NCBI GenBank assembly: GCA_001792895.1 | Contig: MARA01000016.1 | Location: 248,001-312,000 of the forward strand | Length of the DNA: 64,000 nt | Direction: 5' to 3' | DNA from: Lentinus brumalis | Lineage: Eukaryota; Basidiomycota; Agaricomycetes; Polyporales; Polyporaceae | Shown: piece by piece, positions 63,735 through 64,000 of the stretch | Position numbering within the stretch: position 1 is the first letter of the stretch | Layout: each line of letters opens with the position of its first letter | Notes under the pieces: generated by a model | Told to the model about the DNA's origin: nothing | What the model saw: the letters and a program-made list of their open reading frames with translations, nothing else | The model's database searches: none | Position numbers and translations under genes: made by a program

Positions 63735-64000
63735 CAGCTCGCACGAAAGCCATGCGCTGCGCGTCGTAATGGAGAGATTGGAAGGTCGTGCAAAAGGATC
63801 GCGTCGCGGCCAGTGAACCGTTTATTGCTCTTTGAGACGTGCAGAGCAGGAGCGTAGTTCTCTGTCGGCGCGCAGCGAGAACAGGACCCTTGCCAGCCCG
63901 GCAGTGAAGATCCTCATGAAAACACATCCGCGGTTCTACATAGTTTGACGATACAAACTTCATCCAAACAGCGGACAGCGGTGCCCCGGTAGCAATGCCT

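Overview
The window reads as nuclear DNA of a wood-decay basidiomycete (Agaricomycetes, probably Polyporales). Genes are intron-dense with introns of about 47-65 nt, GT-AG apart from rare GC-AG. A secreted class II peroxidase of the short manganese-peroxidase type and an expanded family of DUF6533-like membrane proteins, which are typical of Agaricomycetes, support this. Exon models were built by hand from reading frame, splice consensus and family conservation; no search was run.

Layout. 1-508 (-): N-terminus of an unidentified gene running off the left edge. 805-3980 (-): TFIP11/Ntr1 G-patch splicing factor. 5581-6760 (+): ribosomal protein eS4. 7146-10039 (+): Pso2/SNM1 crosslink-repair nuclease. 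10185-11956 (-): DUF6533-like gene A. 12776-12873 (-): tRNA-Pro(AGG) with an intron. 12992-14781 (+): proteasome ATPase Rpt4. 15871-26777 (+): two copies of a module made of a DUF6533-like gene followed by an alcohol-acetyltransferase-like gene (E with acyltransferase 1, C with acyltransferase 2). 27214-29175 (-): HET-domain protein. 29954-36333 (-): DUF6533-like gene B, a frameshifted methyltransferase, DUF6533-like gene D. 37873-38492 (-): PHF5A/Rds3. 40518-44251 (+): Snt2 chromatin reader. 44623-48871 (-): Doa4/USP8-like deubiquitinase with one apparent frameshift. 51122-52553 (+): manganese peroxidase with a C-terminal frameshift. 53250-55824 (+): phenol-hydroxylase-like FAD monooxygenase. 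56252-60177 (+): intact methyltransferase followed by DUF6533-like gene F, an inverted copy of the 29954-33878 block. 62404-63734 (+): aminoglycoside-phosphotransferase-fold protein.

The most unusual signal is in the six DUF6533-like genes. Each resolves to 13 exons, and at two fixed places the reading frame closes only if an internal exon of exactly 2 nt is included. At site 2 all six genes show AG|NN|GT. At site 1 four genes show AG|NN|GT, one has a GC donor (F), and one has a 14-nt exon instead (E). With these microexons all six coding sequences are multiples of three, and the seven hydrophobic segments, small exons of 35 and 16 nt and C-terminal tails line up.

Housekeeping genes (splicing, ribosome, repair, proteasome, chromatin, ubiquitin) form single-copy islands between accessory blocks made of duplicated membrane-protein, acyltransferase, methyltransferase and HET genes. 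Three genes each lack one base, two of them within or beside a G/C run. These could be real mutations or draft-sequence errors.
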